A DNA stretch of 36,511 nucleotides from Bacteroidales bacterium (GTDB lineage Bacteria; Bacteroidota; Bacteroidia; Bacteroidales; UBA932): positions 1-36,511 of the forward strand of contig JAFUVU010000043.1 of NCBI GenBank assembly GCA_017477465.1, written 5' to 3'. The notes below the pieces were generated by a model. The model was given only the letters and a program-made list of their open reading frames with translations. It ran no database searches and was not told the DNA's origin. Position numbers and translations under genes: made by a program. Within the stretch, counting starts at the first letter, position 1; each line of letters begins with the position of its first letter. Shown here one piece after another: positions 22,412 through 31,265 of this stretch.

Positions 22412-23653
22412 CTATTTAATGTGCGCTTCCAGGAAATCGCTCCTCTCCTCAGACCATTGGGGCTGCTGCCACATTTCGTGTCCGCAGGTGGGGACGCACA
22501 GGTAGCGCTTGTCGGCAGTGCCTAAGTTATTGTAAATGGCAAAGTTGGTATGCGGCGGGCAGGTAGGGTCCTGCAGGCCGAACGACATGTAAACAGGGCA
22601 AGTCACCGAAGGAGCGAAGTTCTTGATATCGAAGTACTTGAGCATTTCGAAAAGATCCTCGCGGGAGATGCCTTCCGCATCGGCGGCCTGGAAAACTTCG
22701 TGCACCGGCCACCAGACTATGCGCGCATAGTCCTGATAATCACCAAGGAAAGGCACTGATGGTGCCACGGCTTTAAGCCTCTTGTCCAGCGCAGCGGCCG
22801 CAAAGGTTAGCGCACCGCCCTGGCTTTCGCCAAAGGCTACGATGCGGGAAGTATCGGCCTGTTCAAGGGAGGCTACGAAGTCGATGGCGCGGACCGCATC
22901 GGCAAAGGCTCCGCGGTAGTAGAATTCTTCCTTGGAGGCGAGTCCACGGTCGATCCAGCGGTCCTGGCCGGCTTTGAAAATGCCCTGGTCGCGCACGCTG
23001 ACGAGGTATTCTATGCGCTCGGGATTGGACGAGGGATCGAAGTAGAAAGGCTCGGCGCCATAGCCCATGTAGGAGATGATTGCCGGATATTTTCCGGGCG
23101 CAACGGGCACCGAAAGGATGCCGCCGGAGACAGCCCCGCCAAATGAAGGATAGCTCACTTCGTAGCAGCTACGCACATCGTTCGAATATTCGGGGACGGG
23201 CTTAAGCTCCGGCTGCAGAGGCACTTCGGAAAGTTTTGCCAGGGTGGCGGCCCAGAAGGCGTCGAAATCGGCCAGGGCGTCGGGGGCGCTGACTACATCG
23301 TCGGGCCTTACGCCGATGTTAAAGCGCACGGAGTCCCGCAGGCGCACCTGGTAAAAACCGGGCTTCAAAGCTCCCAGAGGCACAGTAAGCGTACTGTCAG
23401 GGCCGATCTGGACATCGGAGCTGAGAACCACCTCCGGCGCATCGGCCATTAGGGAAAGATCTGTCACAAGGGCGAAGGAAGCGGGGCCGGGAGCGGCGTC
23501 CACCTTGGTGGTAAGGGTGTAGGGACCTTTGTCAAGGAAAAGCCAGCCAAGGTCGGGTACTGAGCTGCCGGTGGGCTTTGGCGCAGGCGCGGAGCATGCA
23601 AAAACCAAGGCCGCAAAAACGCAGCCTTGGAAGATATTACGTAATTGATTCAT
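22412..23653 (-). CDS. AXE1-family acetyl esterase lipoprotein
   Basis: 413 codons. The signal peptide ends in the lipobox VFACSA. An N-terminal beta domain (about 30-120) precedes the alpha/beta hydrolase, with nucleophile elbow VAFGESQGGALTFAA, the acid loop PVYMSFGLQDPTCPPHTNFA, and the catalytic His in VPTCGHEMWQQPQW. This is the AXE1 (acetyl xylan esterase / cephalosporin-C deacetylase, CE7) family, which removes acetyl groups from xylo-oligosaccharides and related esters. It follows the split transketolase genes after 2 bp, so it belongs to their operon. A pentose-using context (transketolase) fits xylan use, but no xylanase or SusCD pair is present. Confidence 0.85.
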   Translation of the reverse strand: MNQLRNIFQGCVFAALVFACSAPAPKPTGSSVPDLGWLFLDKGPYTLTTKVDAAPGPASFALVTDLSLMADAPEVVLSSDVQIGPDSTLTVPLGALKPGFYQVRLRDSVRFNIGVRPDDVVSAPDALADFDAFWAATLAKLSEVPLQPELKPVPEYSNDVRSCYEVSYPSFGGAVSGGILSVPVAPGKYPAIISYMGYGAEPFYFDPSSNPERIEYLVSVRDQGIFKAGQDRWIDRGLASKEEFYYRGAFADAVRAIDFVASLEQADTSRIVAFGESQGGALTFAAAALDKRLKAVAPSVPFLGDYQDYARIVWWPVHEVFQAADAEGISREDLFEMLKYFDIKNFAPSVTCPVYMSFGLQDPTCPPHTNFAIYNNLGTADKRYLCVPTCGHEMWQQPQWSEERSDFLEAHIK

Positions 23654-23655
23654 AG

Positions 23656-24603
23656 TTATTTAACTATTTCGCGAACTTTTGCGGCAATGTGGGCGGCGTC
23701 CAGGCCGTAGAGCTCCATAAGGGCAGCCGGAGAGCCTGTCTGGCCGAATTTGTCCTCACCGTTCATGAACACAAGCGGAGTGGGCCTCAGGCGGGCAAGC
23801 ACACCGGCAACGGCCTCGCCCAGACCGCCGGCCATGTTGTGCTCCTCGGCCACTATGGCGCGGCCGGTTTTGCTGACGGAGGCTACGATGGCATCCTCGT
23901 CCAAAGGCTTGATGGTGGCAAGGTTTACAACCTCTACGCCAATTCCTTCTGCCTCAAGTGCTTCCGCTGCTTTCAGGGCTTCCCATACAAGGTGACCGCA
24001 GCAGAAGACGGTGATGTCCTTGCCTTCGTTCATTACGTATGCTTTGCCAATCTCGAAGGGCTGCTCCGGATCAGTGAAATTGGGCACGGAAGGGCGGCCG
24101 AAGCGAAGATACACGGGACCGTCGTACTTAACGGCTGCGATAGTGGCCTGCATGGTCTGGTTATAGTCGCAAGGATTTACGACAACCATGCCGGGCAGCG
24201 CGCGCATAAGGGCGATATCCTCCATAGTCTGGTGCGTTGCGCCGTCTTCGCCGAGGGTGATGCCAGCATGGGAGGAGGCAATCTTGACGTTGGTGAGGCC
24301 GTATGCAACTTCCTGGCGGAGCTGGTCATATACCCTGCCTGTCACGAATTCGGCGAATGAGCCGATAAAGGGAATCTTCCCGGCGATGGCAAGGCCGGCG
24401 GCTGCGCCCACCATGTTGGCTTCGGCAATGCCGCACTGGATGAAACGGTCCGGGAATTCGGCGGCAAAGGCGTCCATTTTGAGGGAGCCTTTAAGGTCGG
24501 CAGTCAGTGCTACTACGCGCTCGTCGGCCTTTCCTGCGCGGAGCAGGCCTTCGCCAAAACCGCTGCGGGTGTCTTTCTTTCCTGTGTCGATATACTTTTT
24601 CAT
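23656..24603 (-). CDS. Transketolase, C-terminal subunit
   Basis: 315 codons from ATG 24603 (MKKYIDTGKKDTRSGFGEGL); an in-frame upstream ATG at 24651 would overlap the preceding gene by 35 bp and is rejected. It carries the pyrimidine-binding domain (VVALTADLKGSLKMDAFAAE, FIQCGIAEANMVGAAAGLAI with the conserved Glu) and the C-terminal domain (IKPLDEDAIVASVSKTGRAI, VAEEHNMAGGLGEAV). With the N-terminal subunit it forms one transketolase of the non-oxidative pentose phosphate pathway. Split transketolases are common in anaerobes. It lies 13 bp after the N-terminal subunit gene. Confidence 0.9.
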   Translation of the reverse strand: MKKYIDTGKKDTRSGFGEGLLRAGKADERVVALTADLKGSLKMDAFAAEFPDRFIQCGIAEANMVGAAAGLAIAGKIPFIGSFAEFVTGRVYDQLRQEVAYGLTNVKIASSHAGITLGEDGATHQTMEDIALMRALPGMVVVNPCDYNQTMQATIAAVKYDGPVYLRFGRPSVPNFTDPEQPFEIGKAYVMNEGKDITVFCCGHLVWEALKAAEALEAEGIGVEVVNLATIKPLDEDAIVASVSKTGRAIVAEEHNMAGGLGEAVAGVLARLRPTPLVFMNGEDKFGQTGSPAALMELYGLDAAHIAAKVREIVK

Positions 24604-24616
24604 AATCACTTCTGTT

Positions 24617-25468
24617 TTAATAGTCGCCAAGGGTTTCGGGAAGCTGGGCAAGGGCTTCTGCGCACTGCTCCGGTGAGGGAGCTTTGCCGTGCCATTTGTG
24701 GGTGCCGGCCATGAAGTCGACGCCGTGGCCCATGTCGGTCTTGAAGAGAATCATTGTGGGCCGATTTGTCTTCTTGCCCATCTCCTGAGCCTTTTCGAAG
24801 GCCGTCAGGATGGCTTCCATGTCGTGCCCGTCGGCCGTGATTGTGTTCCAGCCGAAGGCCTGCCATTTGAGCTGCAGGTCGCCGCCGCCTGAGACTGATT
24901 CCACGGGACCGTCGATCTGCTGGCCGTTCCAGTCAGTTATGCCGATAAGGTTGCCAAGGCTGTGATGGGTTGCGAATTCCGCTCCTTCCCAGATTTGGCC
25001 TTCTTCGGATTCGCCGTCGCCGCAGAGGACGTACACGTGGTGCTTGTCGCCGTCGAATTTTTTGGCAAGAGCCAGGCCGGCGGCAACCGAAACGCCCTGT
25101 CCAAGGGAGCCGGAGGCCTGCGTAACGCCCGGAAGGCCTTTACGCACGGAAGGGTGTCCCTGCAGGCGGGAACCCATCTTGCGGAGCGTACCAAGCTCGC
25201 TGATAGGGAAATACCCGGCACGCGCAAGGACTGAATAATAGACCGGAGCCAAGTGGCCTGCGCTCAGGATAAACTGGTCCTGCCCTTTGCCGTCCCGCGT
25301 CCATGTGACCGGATTGTGGTCCATAACGCCGAAATAGAGGGCGGTGAGTATGTCCGTTGTGGACAGGGAGCCTCCGGGATGGCCTGATTTGGCCTCCGTG
25401 ACCATGCGCACAATGTCGCGGCGCACCTGGCTGGCTATGCTTTGAAGTTTCTGGATGTCTTTTTCCAT
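24617..25468 (-). CDS. Transketolase, N-terminal subunit
   Basis: 283 codons. The thiamine diphosphate-binding half is clear: SGHPGGSLSTTDILTALYFG, GSLGQGVSVAAGLALA, the GDG...N cofactor motif in VLCGDGESEEGQIWEGAEFA with ITDWNGQQ, and GHDMEAILTAF. It transfers two-carbon ketol units between pentose and triose/hexose phosphates when paired with the C-terminal subunit encoded next. It is the first gene of a three-gene operon (two transketolase halves, AXE1 esterase), with promoter boxes at 25489 and 25509. Confidence 0.92.
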   Translation of the reverse strand: MEKDIQKLQSIASQVRRDIVRMVTEAKSGHPGGSLSTTDILTALYFGVMDHNPVTWTRDGKGQDQFILSAGHLAPVYYSVLARAGYFPISELGTLRKMGSRLQGHPSVRKGLPGVTQASGSLGQGVSVAAGLALAKKFDGDKHHVYVLCGDGESEEGQIWEGAEFATHHSLGNLIGITDWNGQQIDGPVESVSGGGDLQLKWQAFGWNTITADGHDMEAILTAFEKAQEMGKKTNRPTMILFKTDMGHGVDFMAGTHKWHGKAPSPEQCAEALAQLPETLGDY

Positions 25469-25488
25469 AGGTTATACACTTAGTCTTA

Positions 25489-25516
25489 CAAAAATAAGGA
25501 TATTTACACAAAAATA
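25489..25516 (-). promoter_or_regulatory. Two -7 promoter boxes upstream of the transketolase operon
   Basis: TATTTTTG occurs on the minus strand at 25489-25496 and again at 25509-25516. Both match TAnnTTTG; the nearer lies 20 bp upstream of ATG 25468. Which of them is used cannot be told. Confidence 0.5.
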
Positions 25517-25542
25517 AAAGCCACTCTTTCCGGCGTTTTTCT

Positions 25543-25550
25543 TATATTTG
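25543..25550 (+). promoter_or_regulatory. -7 promoter box (TATATTTG) of the phosphodiesterase operon
   Basis: TATATTTG matches TAnnTTTG and ends 20 bp before ATG 25571. It is divergent to the transketolase promoters. Confidence 0.6.
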
Positions 25551-25570
25551 TGAGTCTTTATTTCTGACGT

Positions 25571-26791
25571 ATGCATAAAGTACTAAAACTCATCACTCTC
25601 TTTGCAGGAATTCTGGTACTCGCCACCTCCTGCAAAGCCCAAAGGGACAATTACACAGTCATCATTTCACTTGACGGCAGCCGCTGGGACTATGCGGATT
25701 ATTACGACATGCCCTTCTTCGACTCGCTGGCAACCGTGGGTGTTAAAGCGCGCATGCAGCCTTCGTTCCCGTCTTCAACCTTCCCCAACCATTACACAAT
25801 GGTAACAGGCCTGGTCCCTGACCATAACGGCCTCGTAAACAACAGTTTCTGGGACCCGGGCCGACAGTACAAATACTCAATGGGAGACCAGAAGTGCAGG
25901 TACGACCCCTATTACTACAAAGGCGAGCCAATCTGGGTGACAGCGCAGAAGCAGGGAGTAAAGACAGGCAACGTGTACTGGGTAGGCTCGGATATTCCAA
26001 TCTGCGACACCTACCCCACATATTACCGCAAATGGGACGAAGATCCGCACTGGACCTTCGAGGAAAGGATAGATGAAATCATCCGCCTTCTCAGCCTTCC
26101 GGAAAGCGAGCGTCCCCGCCTTGTGATGGGCTACTTCGACGAGCCGGACCACACCGGCCACATGTACGGCCCCATCTGCCCCGAAACCAAGGCAATGGCA
26201 GAGCACATGGACAGCCTCATGCATTCTCTTTACCTGAGGCTCATGAAACTCCCTTTCAGCAAGAAAATCAACTTCATAGTAGCCGGCGACCATGGCATGA
26301 CCGAGGTCTCGCCGGAGCGTTTCATCGCAATCACCGACGTAGTGCCGGAGGGCTGGGTGGACAAAGTCATCGGCAACAATCCTACAAGCATTTTCGCTAA
26401 GGAAGGTTATGCCGACAGCCTCTACAACCACCTGCAGGGCATCGAGCACATAAGCGTCTGGAAGCACGGGGAAGTACCTGAGTATCTGTGCTATGGCACA
26501 AGCGACAGAATCGGCGACATAATAGTAAGCCCGGACCTTGGCTGGCAGTTCGACACTCATCCGTCCAGCAGCAGGGGCCGCCACGGCTACGACTGCACGG
26601 AGCCGGAGATGATGGTTGCCTTCCGCGCCATCGGCCCGGATTTCAAGAAAGGATACGAGGCTCCCTTCACCCCCGGGGAGAAGTCGGCCTTCCGCAATAT
26701 CGACCTCTATCCTCTGCTCTGCGAACTTCTGGGCATCAAGCCCGCACCTGTAGATGGAGACCTAAACAGAATCAAAAAAATCCTTAAATAA
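25571..26791 (+). CDS. Type I phosphodiesterase / nucleotide pyrophosphatase lipoprotein (NPP family)
   Basis: 406 codons. The signal peptide MHKVLKLITLFAGILVLATSC has lipobox ATSC. The alkaline-phosphatase-superfamily active site is complete: metal Asp in VIISLDGSRWDY, nucleophile Thr in FPSSTFPNHYTMVTGLVPDH, metal ligands in MGYFDEPDHTGHMYGP and NFIVAGDHGMTEV, and the final His in SRGRHGYD. Family members hydrolyse nucleotide or lipid phosphodiesters in the periplasm or on the cell surface. It is followed after 2 bp by the NagB-PIG-L fusion and then by nagB, so it could release phosphorylated or sugar products for that pathway; this link is inferred from gene order only. Confidence 0.9.
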   Translation: MHKVLKLITLFAGILVLATSCKAQRDNYTVIISLDGSRWDYADYYDMPFFDSLATVGVKARMQPSFPSSTFPNHYTMVTGLVPDHNGLVNNSFWDPGRQYKYSMGDQKCRYDPYYYKGEPIWVTAQKQGVKTGNVYWVGSDIPICDTYPTYYRKWDEDPHWTFEERIDEIIRLLSLPESERPRLVMGYFDEPDHTGHMYGPICPETKAMAEHMDSLMHSLYLRLMKLPFSKKINFIVAGDHGMTEVSPERFIAITDVVPEGWVDKVIGNNPTSIFAKEGYADSLYNHLQGIEHISVWKHGEVPEYLCYGTSDRIGDIIVSPDLGWQFDTHPSSSRGRHGYDCTEPEMMVAFRAIGPDFKKGYEAPFTPGEKSAFRNIDLYPLLCELLGIKPAPVDGDLNRIKKILK

Positions 26792-26793
26792 CT

Positions 26794-28719
26794 ATGGCTA
26801 AACATTTTACCCTTCCCTACGAAGGAGGGCTCATCGAGAAGAACCTGCCCTCAGGCATTCTTCACACCTACGAAAAAATCTGGACCAACGTATATCCGGA
26901 ATCCCGTCCCGCATCCTACGCAATCGCAGATTTTATAGTAGAAGAAATCAACAAGCACAAGGACGGCCTGTTCCGCCTGGGCCTCACCACAGGCGCCACC
27001 CCCACTTCACTCTACAACGAGCTTGCACGCCGCTACCGTGACGGAAAAGTGTCGTTCAAAAACGTGGAAGTGGTCTCCATCGACGAATATTATCCTTGCG
27101 CAAAAGATGATGCACAGAGCCGGAATTTCCGCCTGCACGAAGCCCTGCTCGACAAGGTGGACATCCTCAAGGAGAACGTCCATATCCCCGACGGCACCGT
27201 CCCTCAGGAATCGCTGGGCGAATACTGCGCCAAATTTGACGCCCTCGCACGCGGGCTGGACCTGCTTGTCATCGGCGTCGGCGAACAGGGACAGGTCGGC
27301 TTCAACGAAGCTGGCTCGAACGAAAAGACGCGCACCCGCACCGTCCGCCTCTCCTACCCTTCCCGCAAGCGTCAGGCCAAGAATTTCAACCACGACCTCA
27401 GCGCAACGCCGGACAAGGCCATAACCCTGGGCATCGGCACTATGCTCAGCGCAAAACGCATAATCCTGATGGCCTGGGGCGAGGATAAAGCCCCCGCAGT
27501 CAAAGCAATTGCCGAAGGCCCCAGCACCGCCGACTGCCCCGCATCGCTCCTGCAGGCCCACGACCACATCTCCTTCTACGTGGACGAGACCGCGGCAAGC
27601 CTTCTCACCCGCAGCGAGGCTCCCTGGCTGGTCGGCCCTTGCGACTGGACGCCCAAATTCGTGCGCAAAGCAGTCGTTTGGCTGTGCCAGACCGTCGGCA
27701 AGCCCATCCTCAAGCTCACTGAGAAGGATTATCTGAACAACAACCTGGGCGAACTGCTGGAAAAAATCGGCTCCTTCGACAAGATTAACATCGACGTTTT
27801 CAACGACCTCCAGCACACCATCACCGGATGGCCGGGCGGCAAACCCAATGCCGACGACAGCACCCGTCCCGTGAAGGCAAAGCCCTTCCCCAAGACCGTG
27901 CTCATCTTCTCGCCGCACCCCGACGACGACGTCATCTCCATGGGCGGCACCTTCATCCGTCTGGTGTCCCAGGGGCACAATGTGCATGTAGCGTACGAAA
28001 CTTCCGGCAACGTAGCCGTCCACGACGACGTAGTACTCCAGCACATGGACGCCGCCTTCCAGCTAGGCTTTGCCGACAAGTTCGACGAAGTTAAACGCCT
28101 GGTTGACAGCAAAGTACCCGGCGAGCCCGAACCCCGCGCACTGCTGGAGATGAAAGGCGCCATCCGTCGCAGCGAGGCCCGCGGAGCAGTCCGTTCCTTC
28201 GGCCTCAACGACAATACCAACGCCCACTTCCTCAACCTGCCCTTCTACGAAAGCGGCGGCATCAAGAAGAATCCCCGCACCCAGGCCGATGTTGACATAA
28301 TCAAGAAGCTCCTCAGCGACATCAAGCCCGACATGGTCTTCATGGCCGGCGACCTGGCCGACCCTCACGGCACCCACCGTGTGTGCACAGAGGCGGCAAT
28401 GGAAGCCATGGACCAGCTTCGCGAAGAAGGCGCAGCCTGGATGGCCGACACTCACGTGTGGCTGTATCGCGGCGCCTGGATGGAGTGGGAACTCGGCCGC
28501 GTGGACATGGCCGTTCCGCTGTCCCCCGACGAGGTTGTGAAAAAGCGTCACGCCATCTTCCGCCACCTTTCGCAGAAAGACATCGTCCCCTTCCCGGGCG
28601 AAGATCCGCGCGAATTCTGGCAAAGGGCCGAGGAGCGCACCTCCAACACAGCCAAGCTGTACGACCAGCTGGGAATGGCTGAATATCAAGCAATTGAAGT
28701 TTTCTTGAAATTATATTAG
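26794..28719 (+). CDS. Fusion of a degenerate glucosamine-6-phosphate deaminase domain with a PIG-L deacetylase
   Basis: 641 codons, cytoplasmic. Residues about 45-290 are NagB-like (LGLTTGATPTSLYNELARRY, VVSIDEYYPCA). The catalytic loop reads GEQGQVGFNE, where active NagB has G-x-D-G-H-I-x-F-N-E: the Asp and His of the Asp-His-Glu relay are replaced by Gln165 and Gln167. From about 365 comes a PIG-L/LmbE zinc deacetylase with the metal motif HPDDDVISMGG (His375, Asp377, Asp378) and DLADPHGTHRVC. I infer that only the second half is enzymatically normal and that the first may bind a sugar phosphate. Annotation as 'glucosamine-6-phosphate deaminase' would be misleading. A canonical nagB follows. 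Confidence 0.85.
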   Translation: MAKHFTLPYEGGLIEKNLPSGILHTYEKIWTNVYPESRPASYAIADFIVEEINKHKDGLFRLGLTTGATPTSLYNELARRYRDGKVSFKNVEVVSIDEYYPCAKDDAQSRNFRLHEALLDKVDILKENVHIPDGTVPQESLGEYCAKFDALARGLDLLVIGVGEQGQVGFNEAGSNEKTRTRTVRLSYPSRKRQAKNFNHDLSATPDKAITLGIGTMLSAKRIILMAWGEDKAPAVKAIAEGPSTADCPASLLQAHDHISFYVDETAASLLTRSEAPWLVGPCDWTPKFVRKAVVWLCQTVGKPILKLTEKDYLNNNLGELLEKIGSFDKINIDVFNDLQHTITGWPGGKPNADDSTRPVKAKPFPKTVLIFSPHPDDDVISMGGTFIRLVSQGHNVHVAYETSGNVAVHDDVVLQHMDAAFQLGFADKFDEVKRLVDSKVPGEPEPRALLEMKGAIRRSEARGAVRSFGLNDNTNAHFLNLPFYESGGIKKNPRTQADVDIIKKLLSDIKPDMVFMAGDLADPHGTHRVCTEAAMEAMDQLREEGAAWMADTHVWLYRGAWMEWELGRVDMAVPLSPDEVVKKRHAIFRHLSQKDIVPFPGEDPREFWQRAEERTSNTAKLYDQLGMAEYQAIEVFLKLY

Positions 28720-28746
28720 AAGAAACTGCCGCCGTTGCAGGTTCTT
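28720..28746 (+). terminator. Hairpin after the fusion gene
   Basis: AAGAAACTGC (28720-28729) and GCAGGTTCTT (28737-28746) pair at 9 of 10 positions directly after the TAG of the fusion gene. There is no T-tract, so it may reduce read-through into nagB or stabilise mRNA. Confidence 0.35.
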
Positions 28747-28776
28747 CCGGTTATTAACTTATAAACATTTATCATT

Positions 28777-29571
28777 ATGAAAGTTATCATCCGTCAGAAC
28801 TCCGCCGAGGGTTCTCTGTGGGCTGCCCATTACATTGCAGCCAGAATCAAAGAAAAAGCCGCACGCACCAGCGAGCCGTTCGTAATCGGCCTTTGCACAG
28901 GTTCCACGCCTATCGAGACCTATGCCGAGCTTATCCGCATGGTCAAGGCCGGGGAGCTGTCCTTCAAGAATGTCATCTCCTTCAATATGGACGAGTATGT
29001 GGGACTTCCCGTAGAGCATCCCGAAAGCTATCACAGCTTCATGCACCGCTACCTCTTCGACCATATCGACGAGAAGCCCGAAAACATCCACATCCTCGAC
29101 GGCAACGCTGCCGATATCGAGGCCGAATGCGCCGCCTATGAAAAGGCCATCGTGGACGCAGGTGGTTTCGACCTCTTCCTTGGCGGAGTGGGCGAGGATG
29201 GCCATATCGCCTTCAACGAGCCCTTCTCCTCCCTGTCCTCCCGTACGCGCGTTGTCACGCTCACCCAGGACACCCGCGAGGTGAACGCCCGCTTCTTCGG
29301 CGGTGACCCGTCGGCCGTTCCGGCCCAGGCACTTACGGTTGGCGTAGCAACTGTGCTCAGCGCCCGCGAAGTGGTGATTCTGGCCTTCGGTTCCAAGAAG
29401 GCACGCGCCCTGAAAGATGCAATTGAAGGGCCGATGTCCCACTATTGCACCCTGAGCGGACTGCAAAATCACCCCGCCGGAACAATCGTCTGCGACGAAA
29501 ATTCAATCAGCGAGGTGAAAGTGTCTTCCTACCGTTATTTCAAAGCAGTAGAAGCGGCGGAGAATCTATAG
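28777..29571 (+). CDS. nagB: Glucosamine-6-phosphate deaminase
   Basis: 264 codons, close to the E. coli length. All catalytic residues are present at the E. coli positions: Asp72 in VISFNMDEYVGL, Asp141, His143 and Glu148 in GGVGEDGHIAFNEPFSS. The enzyme converts glucosamine-6-phosphate to fructose-6-phosphate and ammonia, feeding amino sugars into glycolysis. It lies 57 bp after the fusion gene in the same direction, without a clear promoter box, and so probably is expressed with it. Adjacency to a NagB-like domain lacking these residues suggests a catalytic/regulatory pair. Confidence 0.93.
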   Translation: MKVIIRQNSAEGSLWAAHYIAARIKEKAARTSEPFVIGLCTGSTPIETYAELIRMVKAGELSFKNVISFNMDEYVGLPVEHPESYHSFMHRYLFDHIDEKPENIHILDGNAADIEAECAAYEKAIVDAGGFDLFLGGVGEDGHIAFNEPFSSLSSRTRVVTLTQDTREVNARFFGGDPSAVPAQALTVGVATVLSAREVVILAFGSKKARALKDAIEGPMSHYCTLSGLQNHPAGTIVCDENSISEVKVSSYRYFKAVEAAENL

Positions 29572-29579
29572 AGATCTCT

Positions 29580-30020
<441 letters not shown>

Positions 30021-30025
30021 AGGGA

Positions 30026-30643
30026 TTAAAGCATCTCGTCGATGTCCTTCTCGAAGTCCTTGGGCTCGGTGGTGGGGGCAAAACGCTTCACTGTCTGTCC
30101 GTCACGGGACACCAGGAACTTTGTGAAGTTCCACTTGATGTCGCTGTCCTTCTCCACGCTCTTGGAGATTGTCTTAAAGAGCTTAGAGGCTGCCTTTGCT
30201 TTAAGGCCGTTGTACTCCTCTGTCGGAGCCTGGGTCTTCAGATACTCGAAGATGGGCTGAGCCTGGGCGCCGTTGACATCGCCTTTTGCCATCAGCGGGA
30301 AGGTGACGCCGTGATTGAGGCGGCAGAATTCGGCAATTTCTTCATTTGAACCGGGCTCCTGGCCTGCGAACTGGTCGCAAGGGAAGCCGATGATTACCAG
30401 CCCCTGGTCCTTGTACTTCTGGTACAGGGCCTCAAGGCCGTCGTACTGAGGGGTGAAACCGCATTTGGAAGCAGTGTTTACAATAAGCACAACTTTGCCT
30501 TTGTACTCGGAGAAGTCAACTTCCGCACCTTTGTTGTTCTGAACTTTGAAGTCGTAAATCGTTGCCATGTCTCGTTCGTTTTGACCGGAGGCGGTACACA
30601 GGGTCAGAATCCCCAGCACCGCCGCCGAAATTAAAAATCTCAT
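30026..30643 (-). CDS. Exported glutathione peroxidase (Cys type)
   Basis: 205 codons. A hydrophobic start, MRFLISAAVLGILTLCTASG, suggests export, unlike typical cytoplasmic bacterial Gpx. The peroxidase motifs are VNTASKCGFTPQYDGLEALY (active Cys), VIIGFPCDQFAGQEPGSNEE and IKWNFTKFLVSRDG, giving the Cys, Gln, Trp and Asn tetrad. Cys replaces selenocysteine. Bacterial Cys-type enzymes mostly use thioredoxin rather than glutathione; the partner here is unknown. It lies between the ferritin and ohrR in one operon, so peroxide detoxification under OhrR control is likely. Confidence 0.88.
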   Translation of the reverse strand: MRFLISAAVLGILTLCTASGQNERDMATIYDFKVQNNKGAEVDFSEYKGKVVLIVNTASKCGFTPQYDGLEALYQKYKDQGLVIIGFPCDQFAGQEPGSNEEIAEFCRLNHGVTFPLMAKGDVNGAQAQPIFEYLKTQAPTEEYNGLKAKAASKLFKTISKSVEKDSDIKWNFTKFLVSRDGQTVKRFAPTTEPKDFEKDIDEML

Positions 30644-30646
30644 ATA

Positions 30647-31102
30647 TTAAAGCTGTTGGATTAGCCAGTTCTGCAGGCCGATGCACTCGATTAACTCCAG
30701 CTGACCCCTCATCCAGAACATGTCTTCCTCCTCGTCCTGATAATAGCCTTTCATAAGATCGTAGGTGGTCATATCGGCAGCAAGGGAGAGGGTTACTTCG
30801 CCCAGGCGGGGTACTTCGCGCTCTGAGACTTCCAGATCGGCCTTGATGAAGGCTACGGGATCTTTGTAGATGGTCTGAGCTTCCGTGGCTTCTACTTTGG
30901 CTTCGCCGCCGAGGTCGATGATGCGGTCGATGAACTTGTCAACCCATTCCATCTCTTCCGTTGAGTGGCTGGCGTATTTATCGGCAAGTTTGGTGAGTCC
31001 CATGGACTTGAAAACTTTGCTCTGAACTTTGTGCTGCATGCTCTGGGCAGCAAGGCCGGTAGCGTAGGCCTGAAGTACTTGGATAGAAACTTGTGTATTC
31101 AT
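30647..31102 (-). CDS. Bacterioferritin-like ferritin family protein
   Basis: 151 codons from ATG 31102; an ATG 15 codons upstream is rejected because it lies beyond the promoter box. A four-helix bundle is predicted with carboxylate/His motifs: YASHSTEEMEWVDKFIDRII, and later KGYYQDEEEDMFWMRGQLEL, consistent with ferroxidase ligands. Length and 'E..H...E..W.DKFI' point to bacterioferritin, but I cannot identify a haem-ligand Met with confidence. Iron storage next to a peroxidase limits Fenton chemistry. It is the first gene of the OhrR operon. Confidence 0.8.
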   Translation of the reverse strand: MNTQVSIQVLQAYATGLAAQSMQHKVQSKVFKSMGLTKLADKYASHSTEEMEWVDKFIDRIIDLGGEAKVEATEAQTIYKDPVAFIKADLEVSEREVPRLGEVTLSLAADMTTYDLMKGYYQDEEEDMFWMRGQLELIECIGLQNWLIQQL

Positions 31103-31133
31103 ATTATTTAAGTGGTTTATATCGTTCACGACA

Positions 31134-31170
31134 CAAATATACGACAAAAAAATTATATCGCAAGCGATAT
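31134..31170 (-). promoter_or_regulatory. Promoter and candidate OhrR operator of the ferritin-peroxidase-ohrR operon
   Basis: On the minus strand TTG (31161-31163), 19 bp, TATATTTG (31134-31141) is a full Bacteroidota promoter, 31 bp upstream of ATG 31102. A perfect 7-bp palindrome, ATATCGC-AA-GCGATAT (31155-31170), covers the -33 element, where a bound repressor would block the polymerase. Its 16-bp length suits a MarR dimer. The assignment to OhrR is inferred from the operon. Confidence 0.65.
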
Positions 31171-31225
31171 TTTTAACTTTTTTCCACCCTCGACACGCAA
31201 ACGCCTGATACTCAACGAAATCTGA

Positions 31226-31258
31226 AAATCAAGTGTGGCAAAAAGTCACACTTGATTT
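31226..31258 (-). terminator. Terminator of the M64-transglutaminase operon
   Basis: AAATCAAGTGTG (31226-31237) pairs with CACACTTGATTT (31247-31258) over 12 bp, just beyond the stop of the transglutaminase gene at 31266. Confidence 0.7.
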
Positions 31259-31265
31259 CAGGAAG

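Noticed and set aside
27007-28044. 345-codon open frame antisense to the NagB-PIG-L fusion
   Set aside because: It mirrors a well-supported coding sequence and shows no domain or promoter.
30026-30643. Selenocysteine in the glutathione peroxidase
   Set aside because: The active-site codon is an ordinary Cys codon and there is no in-frame TGA or SECIS-like element.
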